A DNA stretch of 64,000 bases, from assembly GCA_951804985.1 (NCBI GenBank), contig OX638130.1, positions 128,167,593 to 128,231,592 on the forward strand, read 5' to 3'. Positions 43,471 to 56,200 of the stretch are shown here, one piece after another. The translations under genes were made by a program, and so were the position numbers. The first letter of the stretch is position 1, and every line of letters starts with the position of its first letter. The notes beneath the pieces are model-generated. The model saw nothing but the letters and a program-made list of their open reading frames with translations, did not search any database and was not told the origin of the DNA. This DNA is from Dryomyza anilis. Its lineage: Eukaryota > Arthropoda > Insecta > Diptera > Dryomyzidae.

Positions 43471-46400
43471 TCCTTGACATGGCCATGATGAAAAATTGCA
43501 ATTTCCCATATAACACCATGTCCCATTTTACTCCAGGCTCCCCTACATTTTACAATTATTTCATAGCTTCATTTCATTTTAACTAATACACTTCAAAGTA
43601 ACAAACTAATGCCAAGCACAAAATTACTTTCGATGCCATCTGCAAAGCTCTCTACATTTTGCCATTTTTAGTTTTTTTTTCAGTTTTTTTTATCCTTTTA
43701 TTAAGCTATACTTAGTATGTGCTTAACACAAATAGTAACAACCCTTTTCAATGGTGCTTAGCAGCAAATTCGATTGTTTCTTAGCATAAATAAGTGCAAA
43801 GTAGCAACTTTACAACGTACCCTGCCGTTCCATTTCGAGTCTTTCGCAGGGCAGCAGCGCACCGCTCAAGTGTCAAAACTACTTTCGTTATATTGATGCT
43901 TTGTTGCTGGCGGTAGTGGTGCTGCTGGTGGTTGTGATGGTCACTACATAGAAAGAACTTTGGTTTTTGTCACCAACAGCACATGTGTGTGTGTCCGGTT
44001 ACAGCTGTAGTTGTTGCTACCATAAACGTCCAGTTCGATGAGGGCTGGCAGACACCAACTTTATCCTTATTCCCTGAAGAGTGATTATGTCCTGGTTGTT
44101 TATCATGAAATCGGACGCAGGGGCATAATTGCGACTATTTTCGTTGCGTAAATCATAGACTGCTGACAAGTTTATTAAAACTTTGTGTGCGCTGAAATTA
44201 GTTTTGTTTTGTATGCAGGCTTAAATTTCACTTAACCCATTAGCGGTTACTGGGTAGAATAATACCCAAAAATTTATTGAAAACTTGGAAAAAATCTAGC
44301 AAGAACAGGGAGAAAGATAAAGCTAATTGGTTTCCAGTGAAAGTTAGGAAGACGAAAGGACTAATTAAAGTTAATTTTGAGATTATATAGTATAAAGATT
44401 TTAAAGAAAGTTAGCAGTTCAAAGGAAATTACGTTACAACGTTGGAGAAATTGCATTGAATTGCACTGAAAAATTGAGGAATTACAAAACCACAAATTCC
44501 TCTTGCTGCTTAATAACCATATGTCTAATATCTTACAAAATAAAGTGTAGCTGCTTAGAACCTGGTTTACAGTTTTCATTAAGTTAAGATTTAAAGAGTT
44601 ACAGTTACAGAAAAATTAAATTTTTATATGGAAAATCATAAAATAAAATAATTTTATTCAAAAAATATAAATAAAAACCTACAATAACATTAATAGCATT
44701 TTTGGTATTCATCAATATTATGTCCAATAAAGTTTTATCAAACTCAGACGAGGAAATCGAGTGCCAGTCTTCATTGGGTTAAAAGTATTTCATATTTAAT
44801 TCTAATATTTCATTTATTTTTAAATACCTCAAAGCAATACATCCACTTCTATTCAATTAGTTTTCATATTTTAAAGCAGTTATCAATATATTTAAATCAT
44901 CCTCATCAAAATAACATAATTTCAAAGTACGTCATAAGGTGTCTGCTGCAAAACTATTTGATTGACTCTATTGTGCAAATTAGAGAATTGCTAATAATTA
45001 TTAAATGTTTTGTGCAGTTCTCTGAATGTTGCATTAATTAAAAATAACACAGCAATAATTTAAATTGTTGCTGCAAACAATGCAAACACAACAACCATTT
45101 TAATGAATAATGAAAAATAAATATTTTTGTGCATAAATTGTGTGTGTGCAAATGCGTCAGAACAGCAAGATTAAAATTTTGATAAATCCACAAAAGAAAA
45201 AAATAATATACAAAAAATAAAATAAAAAATAATTAAAAAAAATAAAACAACAAAGTATTAATAATAACAAAATTGTCAAATTGCATTTTTTGTGCAAATA
45301 ATACCTGCAATGCAATAAATTTAAATAACAATGAAATGTTGCTGATAGATTGTGTGAATTTGTCATGCAATTTGAGTGCGCACCACACAAATTAAGCGAA
45401 TTTAAAATGTCAGTTTTTTTTATTTATATTTTTTTTAAATATAATTTTTATATTTTATGTACATTATTTTAAACATATTATTTATACCATAGTTGTTTAG
45501 CGCTGGCATAAGCGCTACATGCTACATTAACACTTCGGCTGGCTCATTAAATGTGGCCTAAAAGTATACAACTTAATGCAATTTTAATTAATAATTAATA
45601 TTTTGAAATCATGGCTAATAGCGCAGTGTGTTGTGAGCTTTAAGCAACAATTTGTTGATATTTGCTCTGTGTGCGCCTGCAAATATGCAGCATTTGCTTG
45701 TTTGTGTGGTTTTCGTTGTACCTAAAAGTATGCAAGGACTTTAAATTTGTTAATGGAAAATATTTAATAAAAGGTTGAAAGATTATCTTTTATGTACAAA
45801 TTTAAAATAAAATAAGTTGCATATTTTTAGACACTATATTAATTTAACATTTGCAGCCTTTAAAAATAGTTTCAGATTTTTGAAAATTTTCATATTTATT
45901 AATTTGTTAAAAAAACGGTACTATCTTAAAAGTCGACCCAATTTTGTTTATTGGTTAAGATTTAACTGACAAAATTTTTAAAAATTTTAATTTATCATCA
46001 TTTTAAAAATCGTTGCATACTTTTAGTAATGTTGCGATATCAAATGTTACCTATATATTGAAATATATATCGAAATATACAAGTCGATGAATAATATATA
46101 AATTTGCTGGAGAAAAGTTCAAATTTCTTATAAATGTCATGCGGATAATTTTAGAATATTCAAAAAATTCCAAATAAAACAATGCTTAGTGTAGATAAGC
46201 CTAAGATGGTTTATAAATTAAAAAATGAAATAACCATTAACCTTTATGTTCACTTGGTTTTAGATTGAGAGATATTATTTTTCAAAAAATATAAAGGTCT
46301 TTGGTTGAGAGATATTATTTATTAAAAAAAATAGGTCTTTGGTTTTGAGATACTTTTTATTTAAAAAAAAATTAATGTTGAGAGTTATATGAAAACTTTT

Positions 46401-46487
46401 ATTTTAATGATCTTTGGTTAATGGTTGTTAGTAAACAGAAAATGCCAGTCTTATTTATACAGTTTTTTTTCTTATTCCTGAAATTGA
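43471..46487. other. Noncoding DNA with islands at 43820-44160 and 45500-45720
   Basis: The first island (CAGGGCAGCAGCGCACCGC, GGTGCTGCTGGTGGTTGTG) resembles fly regulatory or untranslated sequence. No exon with two good splice sites was found. The rest is AT-rich with short poly-A and poly-T runs. Confidence 0.3.
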
Positions 46488-46489
46488 TT

Positions 46490-47200
46490 AAAGAAATATA
46501 AACATTGATCGTTGGAAAATTTGGAAAATCCAACAATTTTTGTTTGCGAAATATTTCGAACATTGCTGTTTTTGTTGAATATTTTTTTTAAATGGTGATT
46601 TCGACCATTGCGTTGTTACTGTCGTTAAAAATTTCGTATTTAACAATTTTTTTTTTTGAAAGTTTTCGAACATTGTTGTTTTTATCGCATATATATTTTT
46701 TTTTTCTTTTGAAAATGGTGATTTTGACCATTGCGCTGTTTTTGTCGTTCGATTTTTTTTTTTCGAAAATTTTCGAACATTGTTGTTTTAGTCGTCCGAA
46801 TTTTTTGTTCGTAAATTGTTGTTTTTTTAGAATATTTTTGGGGATTTCGACCATTGTGTTGTTTCGTTCAAAGTTTTTTTTTTAAAGAATATATATTTTT
46901 TTGTAATTTTCGAACGTTGTTGTTTTTGTCCAATAAATTTTTATTTCGAAAAGTTTCGAACATTGTTGATTTTTTCAAATTAAAATATTTGGAAAATGGT
47001 GCTAGCAAACATTGCGTTCTTTTTGTCGTAACATTTTTGTTTTCGAAAATTTTCGAACATTGTTGTTTTTATCGAATATTTTTTTATGGAATGTGCTGTT
47101 TTCGAACTTGCGTTTTTTATCACCCAATTCATTTTTTTTTTTCGAACATTGCTGCTTTTGTCGACCAAACATTAATTTTTTCGATATAAAATGTTCAATT
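46490..47200 (+). repeat. Degenerate ~60/125-bp tandem repeat with CGAACATTGTTGTTTTTGTCG
   Basis: Half-units ending CGAACATTG(T/C)TGTTTTT(A/G)TCG alternate with GGTGATTTCGACCATTGCG, giving a composite period near 122-130 bp over about 700 bp. Both strands carry overlapping frames of 60-111 codons made of the repeat. This is typical of a repeat without stops, not of genes. Confidence 0.7.
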
Positions 47201-47929
47201 TTTGTTTTTAGTGTTTTATTTATTTCATAAATACCCAAATTGTTTATCAAAAGTTACCACTAAAATTACCACAAAAATTACTAATGAGAAATATGTTTTG
47301 TTTACCTTTATATCTCTCGCTGTTCAACCGCAACCGAGACTTTCCAAAATAAAGGTTTCCCACAGACAGAAACCTCAGAAATAAAGGTTTCCCTCTGACC
47401 AAAACCTTTTTTTTTGTTTCTGTTTTCAGGAACCTCCGAAAAGGATAAAATTTATCATTTTAGGTACTAAATAAAATGAAACCTTAAATTTTAGTTTGAA
47501 TTTTTAAACAGCTACATTATTAAATTTGTATTCAAATCAAATTTTCGCAAATAGTTAATTATTTATGCATTCAAATAAACACTTTATTGCAAACATTTAT
47601 GTGTGAAATATATAATTTGCGACCTCACACCATGGTTCTGTTAATTTATCAAATTGCATTGTCAAAATATCAAGCTGAAAATTATCATATAAAACGCATA
47701 ACAACCAATACGTGTCAATTAAAATTGCAGGCAGCTAATAACAATTATAATAAGACCCGTGGGATGCGCAAAACTGCAAATAATTTGAGCAATTTTTGTC
47801 GCTAAAAGCCTCATGGTAATTAAACCCTATAGCAATCAATAAAAAATCAACTGTTAAATAAATTCTATACTGCAAAGGGCTGTTTTGCCTAGCCAGGCGA
47901 ACGCACGCCTTTTCATATAATAAATTGTC
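47201..47929. other. Noncoding DNA
   Basis: A strong 3' splice-like TTTCTGTTTTCAG lies at 47411-47429, but the following open stretch ends at TTTTAG|GTACTA, a poor donor. Short inverted GGTTTCC/GGAACC motifs surround it. No gene is called. Confidence 0.3.
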
Positions 47930-48700
47930 AAATAAATCTAGCCAAAAACATATTGAAATGGAATACATCTCTCAATGCGTCGCTGGTGTCCATGGCAACG
48001 TTGTCGAAATTTATTTGGCCAAAAAGGCAAACCTTCGACCTGCTTGAAATCAATCAAACCAAGCCACGCATTTAAATGTATCACCGTCCGTCCATTTGTC
48101 TGGCAACGGCGTCTGTCAGTATGGCAGCGCGGCAGTGCGTCTAATAGAATTGTCAAGGACATTATATATTGTCGCCCGACAATGGCTTCCAATTTTCTGT
48201 TGCGTCAATTTATTTGTAGCAACACCTTCTCTACGTCAACCGTCGCCGACACGACGCCTTCTCCAACTGCTTCTCCGCGTCATCATCAACAACAGCTTCT
48301 TCTTGTAGTTGTTGTCATTGTCATTGTAGCTGTCAGTATCACCCACACGTGCAGTGAGTGGGCGGCGCGCGGTTGTCGGTTTTTAGGCGCACGGATAAAA
48401 CGCCTGGCTGCGCGCAAATGTCAAATGCTTAATGCCTGTCTGTATGTGTGTCTGAATAATTGAGCTCGTATATGTTGTGTGTCTGCTTAAGTGTGTGATA
48501 ACAACAACAACATCAGCAACAACAACAACAAGAAGAAGAATAAAACTGTCGCAAAGTGATTGCGCCAGTGACAAGTGATTGATAACGGTTCATATGTGAC
48601 AAATTCAATGAAGTTAAATCGCAACGCAGTGACGTGGCAACAAGCCAAACAACAGCACCAACAACAATATGTTACAACACAAACATAACAACATAAAAAA
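47930..48700. other. GC-rich island, possible 5' untranslated or regulatory region
   Basis: This is one of the longest GC-richer islands. It has open frames on both strands (one of 162 codons on the + strand, 47975-48463) and a trailing CAACAACAACAACATCAGC-rich segment of a type common in fly 5' leaders. A hydrophobic VVVVIVIVAVSI run in the + frame comes from GTT/GTC simple sequence. No domain and no convincing start or splice pattern were found. Confidence 0.3.
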
Positions 48701-48825
48701 TGATTTGAATTATTTAAAAAGCTTCTTTAAATATACAAAATACAGACAATAATTGAGCAGAATTAATTTAAATAATTGTTTCTGCTAATAAAGTAGCTGA
48801 ATGGTAAAAGGCTGCTCAAAAGTTC
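48701..48825. other. Short AT-rich spacer
   Basis: Nothing is recognised. Confidence 0.3.
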
Positions 48826-49400
48826 TACAGTGGTTCTACAGTAGTTCTAACGAATTTAAGCAAACATTTCAAATCAACTTTGATGAAAGCTAATGTGTAG
48901 TTTATTTTTAATATTTTTAAATACTGTTTACATAATAAATATTTTTCAACCCTGCTTCATAGTGGCTTTATAAAGGCTTCATAGTGCCCATCCAACTCAA
49001 TGTTAAACATTTATTATCATTTTATGGTCTAAACACAAACATTATAAAATTTTAACTCATTTATAGCACTATAATTAGACTTTGGGTTTTACAATGGTTC
49101 TACTACAAACATGTTATTCTAAATTTAATTGAATTGCTAAATTCCAAATAAACTTTTATGATAGGTAATCTGTTTAGTTTTCAAATATTTTCAAATACTG
49201 TATAATTTATATATGTTTTAACCCTGCTTCATAGTGGCTGTATAAAGGCTTCATAGATTGCACTCCCGCCCATCCAACTCAATGCTAAAAGTTCATAATG
49301 AGTTTATTGCTTCAAACATCAACATTATTAAATTTTAATTCATTTATAACACTATAAATTGACTTACAGATAGTTAAACTGAATTTCATTACATACTAAA
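48826..49400 (+). repeat. Degenerate ~270-bp tandem duplication
   Basis: CCTGCTTCATAGTGGCT followed by TATAAAGGCTTCATAG and CCCATCCAACTCAATG recurs at 48951 and 49223 (offset 272). TTCTACAGTGGTTCTACAG-like phrases mark unit starts. Similar TTTCATAGTGGTTTTACAAT phrases reappear at 51360-51780, so the repeat once extended further and was interrupted. Confidence 0.65.
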
Positions 49401-50020
49401 TTAAAATTATTATATATTTTTTTGAAATATTCCATTTTTAAGCGAAATATGTATTCGTTTTATTTCATAATAATTTATATAAAAACTTCTACAGTACAAA
49501 TCTAGGTTCCTCAGTGGTTTTAGAACCGTTTTTCACTGCACTATTTCGCTTTGCACTATTCAACAACTATAAAGTTCTAGTAAACTTCTATGATCAACAT
49601 TTTAAATTTATGTTCATAATAATTTTAATTTGTTAGAATTTTCTTGATATTTCCACAATAGTTTTAAAGTAGTTCTTTAATGGTTTTGAAGTAGTCCTAA
49701 ATTGTTTTAAACTAAAGTACGTGCAAAGTACGTATAAAGTAAGAGTTTTACTCTTTAAAATATAAAAATAATCAATACACATTGACATTAAATAAATTAA
49801 AATATAAAAAAATTGATAGAAATTTAATTTACTATTTCATTAAAAAAAAAATGAACAAAATAATGGACATTTTGTTTAATATTCATTTACAGAAGACGGA
49901 TTACGGATAATTTAAAACATTTTAAATCCAAATGTCCTTGTATATCCCTGTTTTTCAAGAAAAACTTTTGGACAACCATCATTATTAACAAATAAATACT
50001 GATATATATATTTTGAAGGG
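49401..50020. other. AT-rich noncoding DNA with GGTTTTAAAGTAGTTC-like phrases
   Basis: Weak continuation of the ~270-bp repeat. No gene. Confidence 0.3.
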
Positions 50021-50850
50021 GGTAACGGAAATTCGCACCGGTGCGAGTTTCTACTATATGAGTGGAAACTCGCACCGGTGCGAATTTCAGTTTAATGTAC
50101 GGAAACTCGCACTAATTTAGAAAATCTGAACCGGTGCGAATTTCCGTTTAATATGCTGAAACTCGCACCTATATTTATTTCGAAGAAATTACTTACCAAA
50201 ATAAAAATAAAATGTAATAATTGAAGGGTGTGGTGCAAAAGAGGGTTAAGTCCATTTTTTCACTGGAAAATCAATAAAAACTGTTTAAAATTGCCAATTT
50301 TGCAATTTTTTGTTTAAAAAAATCTGTCATTAAAAACTCAATTTCGAAAAATATGGACTTGACCCTTTTTTGCACCAAACCCTTTGATTTTATTTATATA
50401 TGTTATAACATTTTATTTTTGAAAGTTGAATCTAAAAATATTACGAAAGTCCATCGTACTTTTATTGACCTCCAAAGGACATCAAGTAGCAGAATGTGAA
50501 ACATAATAAATGCCGTTCATGGGAACGTCATATGGAATATCGATGAAAAAAAACAACTAATAGTGTTTACCATCGATTAATTCCATAAAACTTCACTATT
50601 GCCTCTAAGAAGTCGCATTGATGGTGCAGACATCGATAACCTTCGGAGTGTTTGGGTTCCATGTTCATATTTTGGTTCCTTCAAATTAATTTCTTGAATA
50701 TATTTTTTTTTAGTGCGAATTTCCACTCAATAGGTGGAACTTCGCACCGGTGCGAATGTCTGCCTATATGAGTGGAAACTCGCACCGGTGCGAATTTCTG
50801 CCTAATGATCGGAAATTCGCACCCATGGTGCGAGTTTCCTATTACTCATT
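50021..50850. mobile_element. Element flanked by tandem CGCACCGGTGCG palindromes
   Basis: The 12-bp palindrome CGCACCGGTGCG, set in GGAAATT/GAGTTTC arms, repeats at 37-39-bp spacing in two clusters (50034-50170 and 50711-50832). Perfect copies lie at 50034, 50071, 50743 and 50781. One copy is split (50108-50138), one is near-perfect with a CAT centre (about 50818-50832), and half-sites face inward at 50161 and 50711. About 540 bp of AT-rich DNA lies between. The near mirror-symmetry of the two ends suggests a non-autonomous mobile element. I know of no matching family. Confidence 0.5.
50222..50385. repeat. Inverted repeat, ~40-bp arms, 84-bp loop
   Basis: GGTGCAAAAGAGGGTTAAGT and CCAT in the left arm (50222-50261) is mirrored by ATGGACTTGACCCTTTTTTG and CACC in the right arm (50346-50385), with few mismatches. 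It lies inside the palindrome-flanked element and could be a nested MITE or a hairpin-forming segment. Confidence 0.75.
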
Positions 50851-52763
50851 TTGAAGAATATATAGTCGTTGTAAAACTAAAACTTATCAAATACATTTTT
50901 ATGAAAATCTTAAAATACACTTTGTTGGTAGTTATTACAAAAAGCAATTGATACATGTTTTAAGTTGAAATACCAATTGATATATTCACTTTTTGTTATC
51001 ATTTAGTACACATATTCAGCTCATCGATCAAAAACAGTTATATCAAAATTTTCGTAAATTCTTCATTGGCATTTTAAAAATGACGATATATTTCATTTTT
51101 GTTCTTGTTAAATACCAGTTTTGTGTTGGTATGATTCAAAACTTAACTTACTGATGACAGAATATGATGACAGACAAGTTCTTGATAGGTTGTATATGTT
51201 CAAACTTAGAACCGAAAGATTCTCTCGTAGTGACCAGAATAATGGTTCAGCAAATGTTCCTATAAAGTTCAAAATGTACACAAATACCATATGGATTACA
51301 TAATTTGTATATATATTTATCCTGTTTTCGTTTTATTTTACGTTTCTATATAATTTTAGCAAAGGTTTCATAGTGGTTTTACAATAGTTTTCGATTGCAA
51401 TTTATGTCTTCTTCAACAAATATAGCAGTGAAGTACGCTGATAAGAGTTAATCTAGTTATAAATTGTGTTAACAAGACTCCTAATATTAGTTCCAGAACA
51501 GTTCCTTATTAGAGCTACAATGGTTTCAAAGAAGTTTTCAGCATTTTCTTATTCTATTTTTATTTTAATTACAAATGCTTCACAACTCAATATTCAAAAA
51601 TGGTTTTAAAGTAGTTTAATAACACTATCAATGATTTTCACTACTGTTTTTAGTGACTATTTTATCTTTTAAAGCCTTAACAACACATCTAAAGTAGTTC
51701 TATAGAGGTTCCACAAAGGCTTTAATAACCACAGCTGCCTGACACTGATTTCATTATGGTTTCTATCATAAGGTTTCAATCATAAACTCAATTAACGTAG
51801 TCTGCCATCTGCACGCCCAACAAGTTAAGTGTTCTCGTTTGTAGCCACATCAAGGTTTTAAATGCAAGGTGGTTCGTTCACAGCATCAACATCTAAATAA
51901 TTGCAGTTTATAGAGTTTGTCCGGCAAAAGTTCAGCCTTTCATTAAAAACTAAATTTTGCAGCTAATGAAATTTGCTAACTTTGCACCGGAAAAATGGTA
52001 CACATAGTATAAGTTTTAGCCATGCATCAAACAACAAAATATATTTATATAGAAAACAGGTAAAAAGTAAGTAATAAAAACATTTATTTTACTATGGCAA
52101 CCCCATATACAACAGCTGAAGTAGCAGCAGCAGCACATGAACCTAAAATCCCAATGAAAGTTGCACAAGATTTAGAGGTTTAAATGAAGTTTGGCTTCAA
52201 GCAATCCTGCGCGAACTTGACAGACATTGCTTAGTTTTTTGGTACTTTTTTTTGCAACTTTTGTGCTACTTTAATAGAAAATGTAAAAAAAATCTTCTCA
52301 AGATCATTTCACTCACTGGCTGCATCGTCTAAAAAGCATTTCAACTCAAATATTGCCCTCAATTCTCGTTGTCAGTGGCCGTAACGTATTGCAATAGCAT
52401 TGAATTGGTTCCTTCGTTCGGTCAGTCCGAAATGGAGCAATTTCTAGCAGCCAATGCAACGATATATTGATGCATTTTTGAGGAGAACAAAAACGTGCAA
52501 AATAAAACGCAAAAAGTACCCTGTTGAATTCAGCAAATATCCAGCGATTCATTGCAATTCGAAAAAACCAGCAGCTCAACGTGGAGTCTTCTTTTTTGTT
52601 TTTTGCCTTACTTACTTTTCATTCTTTATCCTACACTTAGTGCACATTGCTCTCTTGCACATATCCATCCATCCATCTATCCATCTGTCCATCCATTCAC
52701 ATCCATCCACACCGACACCTTCTCACATCCGATGATGCTCGATTATTTTGAGGTTTTTAACGC
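50851..52763. other. Noncoding DNA; weak repeat phrases and CCAT microsatellite
   Basis: 51360-51780 carries TTTCATAGTGGTTTTACA-like repeat phrases. 52658-52718 is a degenerate CCAT/CATC run. Short frames at 52346-52735 on both strands are unsupported. A GC-richer stretch at 51790-52170 has no exon. Confidence 0.3.
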
Positions 52764-53029
52764 ATGTTCCGGATGCGCACAGCATCTCATACGACATGGT
52801 TTTCAGGATTTGCTTCGTTGTGGAATTTTATTGGTTATTTAAAGCCGGAGATTTGTTTTTGGACACGGCGCACAGTGCTGAGGCGGAACGCAAAAAAATC
52901 GATCAAGTTACTCTGCAGAGACGTGGGGTTCCTTTTCACTACTGGTTAGCAGGAAATTCTAAGTATCTGTACGGATGCATGGTCATTATGGAAATCGAGC
53001 GCGTTTCTTCTGTTTATTGGCAACGGACA
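52764..53029 (+). pseudogene. hAT-superfamily transposase relic
   Basis: A single + frame from about 52800 reads GFASLWNFIGYLKPEICFW, then TRRTVLRRNAKKSIKLLCRD. It passes one in-frame TAG (52947-52949) and continues QEILSICTDAWSLWKSSAFL before a TGA at 53028. The order matches hAT transposases: the G-F-x-x-L-x-x-x-L-x-P segment, the (P)SRRT motif, then about 40 residues on the S-(I/L)-x-T-D-x-W-(S/T) motif, whose Asp is the first catalytic acidic residue of the family. Only this ~90-residue slice remains; the rest of the catalytic core and the dimerisation domain are not found. It is a dead fragment. Confidence 0.6.
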
Positions 53030-53239
53030 CAGATGATTAAATCAATTCATGGCAATGTAGTTTCCGTATTCAACAGATGGTTTTCAGAATGTGTGTGCGA
53101 ATATTTAACACATTTTTCAGTTTAATTTCGAAATTTATTTCACAGGAAATTGCTGGAATTCAACATAAGTTGAGAAAAGAAAGGGAAAATATTCAAACCA
53201 CTTTTAAAGTACAAGTATATTGTGTAATATGTGTGCAAA
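53030..53239. other. Short segment between hAT relic and satellite
   Basis: TTTATTTCACAG ends at 53145 and is followed by an open stretch reading EIAGIQHKLRKERENIQTTF then KVQ. It then meets only a weak donor (CAA|GTATAT). The phase would fit after the 40714 exon, but the signals are weak, so no exon is called. Confidence 0.2.
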
Positions 53240-56200
53240 TTGAGTTTTTAATGAAAAATTGAGTTTTTAATGAAAAATTGAATTTTTAGTGAAAAATTGA
53301 ATTTTTAGTGAAAAATTGAATTTTTAGTGAAAAATTGAATTTTTAGTGAAAAATTGAATTTTTAGTGAAAAATTGAATTTTTAGTGAAAAATTGAATTTT
53401 TAGTGAAAAATTGAATTTTTAGTGAAAAATTGAATTTTTAGTGAAAAATTGAATTTTTAGTGAAAAATTGAATTTTTAGTGAAAATTGAATTTTTAGTGA
53501 AAAATTAAATTATTAGTGAAACTTGATTTTTTAGTGAAAAATTGAATTTTTAGTGAAAAATTGAATTTTTAGTGAAAATTTGAATTTTTAGTGAAAATTT
53601 GAATTTTTAGGGAAAATTTGAATTTTTAGTGAAAATTTGAATTTTTAGTTAAAATTTGAATTTTTAGTAAAAATTTGAATTTTTAGTTAAAATTTGAATT
53701 TTTAGTGAAAATTTGAATTTTTAGTAAAAATTAGAATTTTTAGTAAAAATTAGAATTTTTAGAGAAAATTTGAATTTTTAGTGAAAATTTGAATTTTTAG
53801 TGAAAATTTGAATTTTTAGTGAAAATTTGAATTTTTAGTGAAAATTTGAATTTTTAGTGAAAATTTGAATTTTTAGTGAAAATTTGAATTTTTAGTGAAA
53901 ATTTGAATTTTTAGTAAAAATTAGAATTTTTAGTGAAAATTTGAATTTTTAGTGAAAATTTGAATTTTTAGTGAAAATTTGAATTTTTAGTGAAAATTTG
54001 AATTTTTAGTGAAAAATTGAATTTTCAGTGAAAATTTTAATTATTAGTGGAAAATTAAAGTTTTAGTGAAAAATTAAACTTTTAGTGAAAATTTAGTTTT
54101 TAATGAAAATTTGAATTTTAATATAAAATTTTAATTTTTAGTGAAAAATTTAATTTTTTAGTGAAAATTTTAAATTTTAGTGAAAAATTTAAATTTTAGT
54201 GAAAAATTTAATTTTTAGCGAAAAATTTAATTTTTAGTGAAAAATTTAATATTTAGTGAAAAAATTATTTTTTAATGCAAAATTGAATTTTTAGTGAAAA
54301 ATTGAATTTTTAGTGAAAATTTGATTTTTAGTGAAAAATTGAATTTTTGTGAAAAATTTAACTTTTAGTGAAAAATTGAACTTTTAGTGAAAAATTGAAT
54401 TTGTAGTGAAATATTTAATTTTTAGTGAAAAATTGAATTTCTATCGAAAATTTGAATTTCTAGTGAAAAATGGAATTTTTAGTGAAAATTGAATTTTTAG
54501 TGAAAAATTGAATTTTTAGTGAAAAATTGAATTTTTAGTGAAAAATTGAATTTTTAGTGAAAAATTGAATTTTTAGTGAAAATTTGAATTTTTAGTGAAA
54601 TTTCGAATTTTTAGTGAAAATTCGAATTTTTAGTGAAAATTCGAATTTTTAGTGAAAATTCGAATTTTTAGTGAAAATTCGAATTTTTAGTGAAAATTCG
54701 AATTTTTAGTGAAAATTTGAATTTTTAGTGAAAATTTGAATTTTTAGTGAAAATTTGATTTTAGTGAAAATTTGAATTTTTAGTGAAAATATTAATTTTT
54801 AGTGAAAAATTGAATTTTTAGTGAAAAATTGAATTTTTAGTGAAAAATTGAATTTTTAGTGAAAAATTGAATTTTTAGTGAAAAATTGAATTTTTAGTGA
54901 AAAATTGAATTTTTAGTGAAAAATTTAATTTTTAGTGAAAAATTGAATTTTTAGTGAAAAATTGAATTTTTAGTGAAAAATTGAATTTTTAGTGAAAAAT
55001 TGAATTTTTAGTGAAAAATTGAATTTTTTTTTTAGTGAAAATTGAATTTTTAGTGAAAAATTAAATTATTAGTGAAAATTGATTTTTTAGTGAAAAATTG
55101 AATTTTTAGTGAAAAATTGAATTTTTAGTGAAAAATTGAATTTTTAGTGAAAAATTGAATTTTTAGTGAAAATTTGAATTTTTAGTGAAAATTTGAATTT
55201 TTAGCGAAAATTTGAATTTTTAGTGAAAATTTGAATTTTTAGTGAAAATTTGAATTTTTAGTGAAAATTTGAATTTTTAGTGAAAATTTGAATTTTTAGT
55301 GAAAATTTGAATTTTTAGTGAAAATTTGAATTTTTAGTAAAAATTTGAATTTTTTGTGAAAATTTGAATTTTTTGTGAAAATTTGAATTTTTAGTGAAAA
55401 TTTGAATTTTTAGTGAAAATTTGAATTTTTAGTGAAAATTTGAATTTTTAGTGAAAAATTGAATTTTCAGTGAAAATTTTAATTATTAGTGGAAAATTAA
55501 AGTTTTAGTGAAAAATTAAACTTTTAGTGAAAATTTAGTTTTTAATGAAAATTTGAATTTTAATATAAAATTTTAATTTTTAGTGGAAAATTTAATTTTT
55601 TAGTGAAAATTTTAAATTTTAGTGAAAAATTTAAATTTTAATGAAAAATTTAATTTTTAGCGAAAAATTTAATTTTTAGTGAAAAATTTAATATTTAGTG
55701 AAAAAATTATTTTTAATGAAAAATTGAATTTTTAGTGAAAAATTGAATTTTTAGTGAAAAATTGAATTTTTAGTGAAAAATTGAATTTTTAGTGAAAAAT
55801 TGAATTTTAGTGAAAAATTGAACTTTTAGTGAAAAATTGAATTTGTAGTGAAAAATTTAATTTTTAGTGAAAAATTGAATTTCAAGCGAAAATTTGAATT
55901 TCTAGTGAAAAATGGAATTTTTAGTGAAAATTGAATTTTTAGTGAAAAATTGAATTTTTAGTGAAAAATTGAATTTTTAGTGAAAAATTGAATTTTTAGT
56001 GAAAAATTGAATTTTTAGTGAAAAATTGAATTTTTAGTGAAAAATTGAATTTTTAGTGAAAAATTGAATTTTTAGTGAAAAATTGAATTTTACGTGTAAA
56101 ATTAAATTTTTAGTGAAAAATTTAATTTTTAGTGAAAAATTGAATTTCTAGCGAAAATTTGAATTTCTAGTGAAAAATGGAATTTTTAGTGAAAATTGAA

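Noticed and set aside
43193..43519. - strand frame with a 20-residue internal repeat
   Set aside because: The repeat reflects a 60-bp DNA duplication, and the C-terminal part is SINE sequence.
46588..47230. Overlapping frames of 60-111 codons on both strands
   Set aside because: All are translations of the ~60/125-bp repeat.
47405..47470. Exon after TTTCTGTTTTCAG
   Set aside because: The acceptor is strong, but the only donor nearby (TTTTAG|GTACTA) is poor and the open stretch is 11 codons.
47975..48463. 162-codon + strand frame with a hydrophobic run
   Set aside because: The hydrophobic run is GTT/GTC simple sequence, other frames are also open in this GC-richer island, and no recognisable protein emerges.
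53146..53212. Exon reading EIAGIQHKLRKERENIQ
   Set aside because: The acceptor is only fair, the donor (CAA|GTATAT) is weak, and it is wedged between a transposase relic and a satellite.
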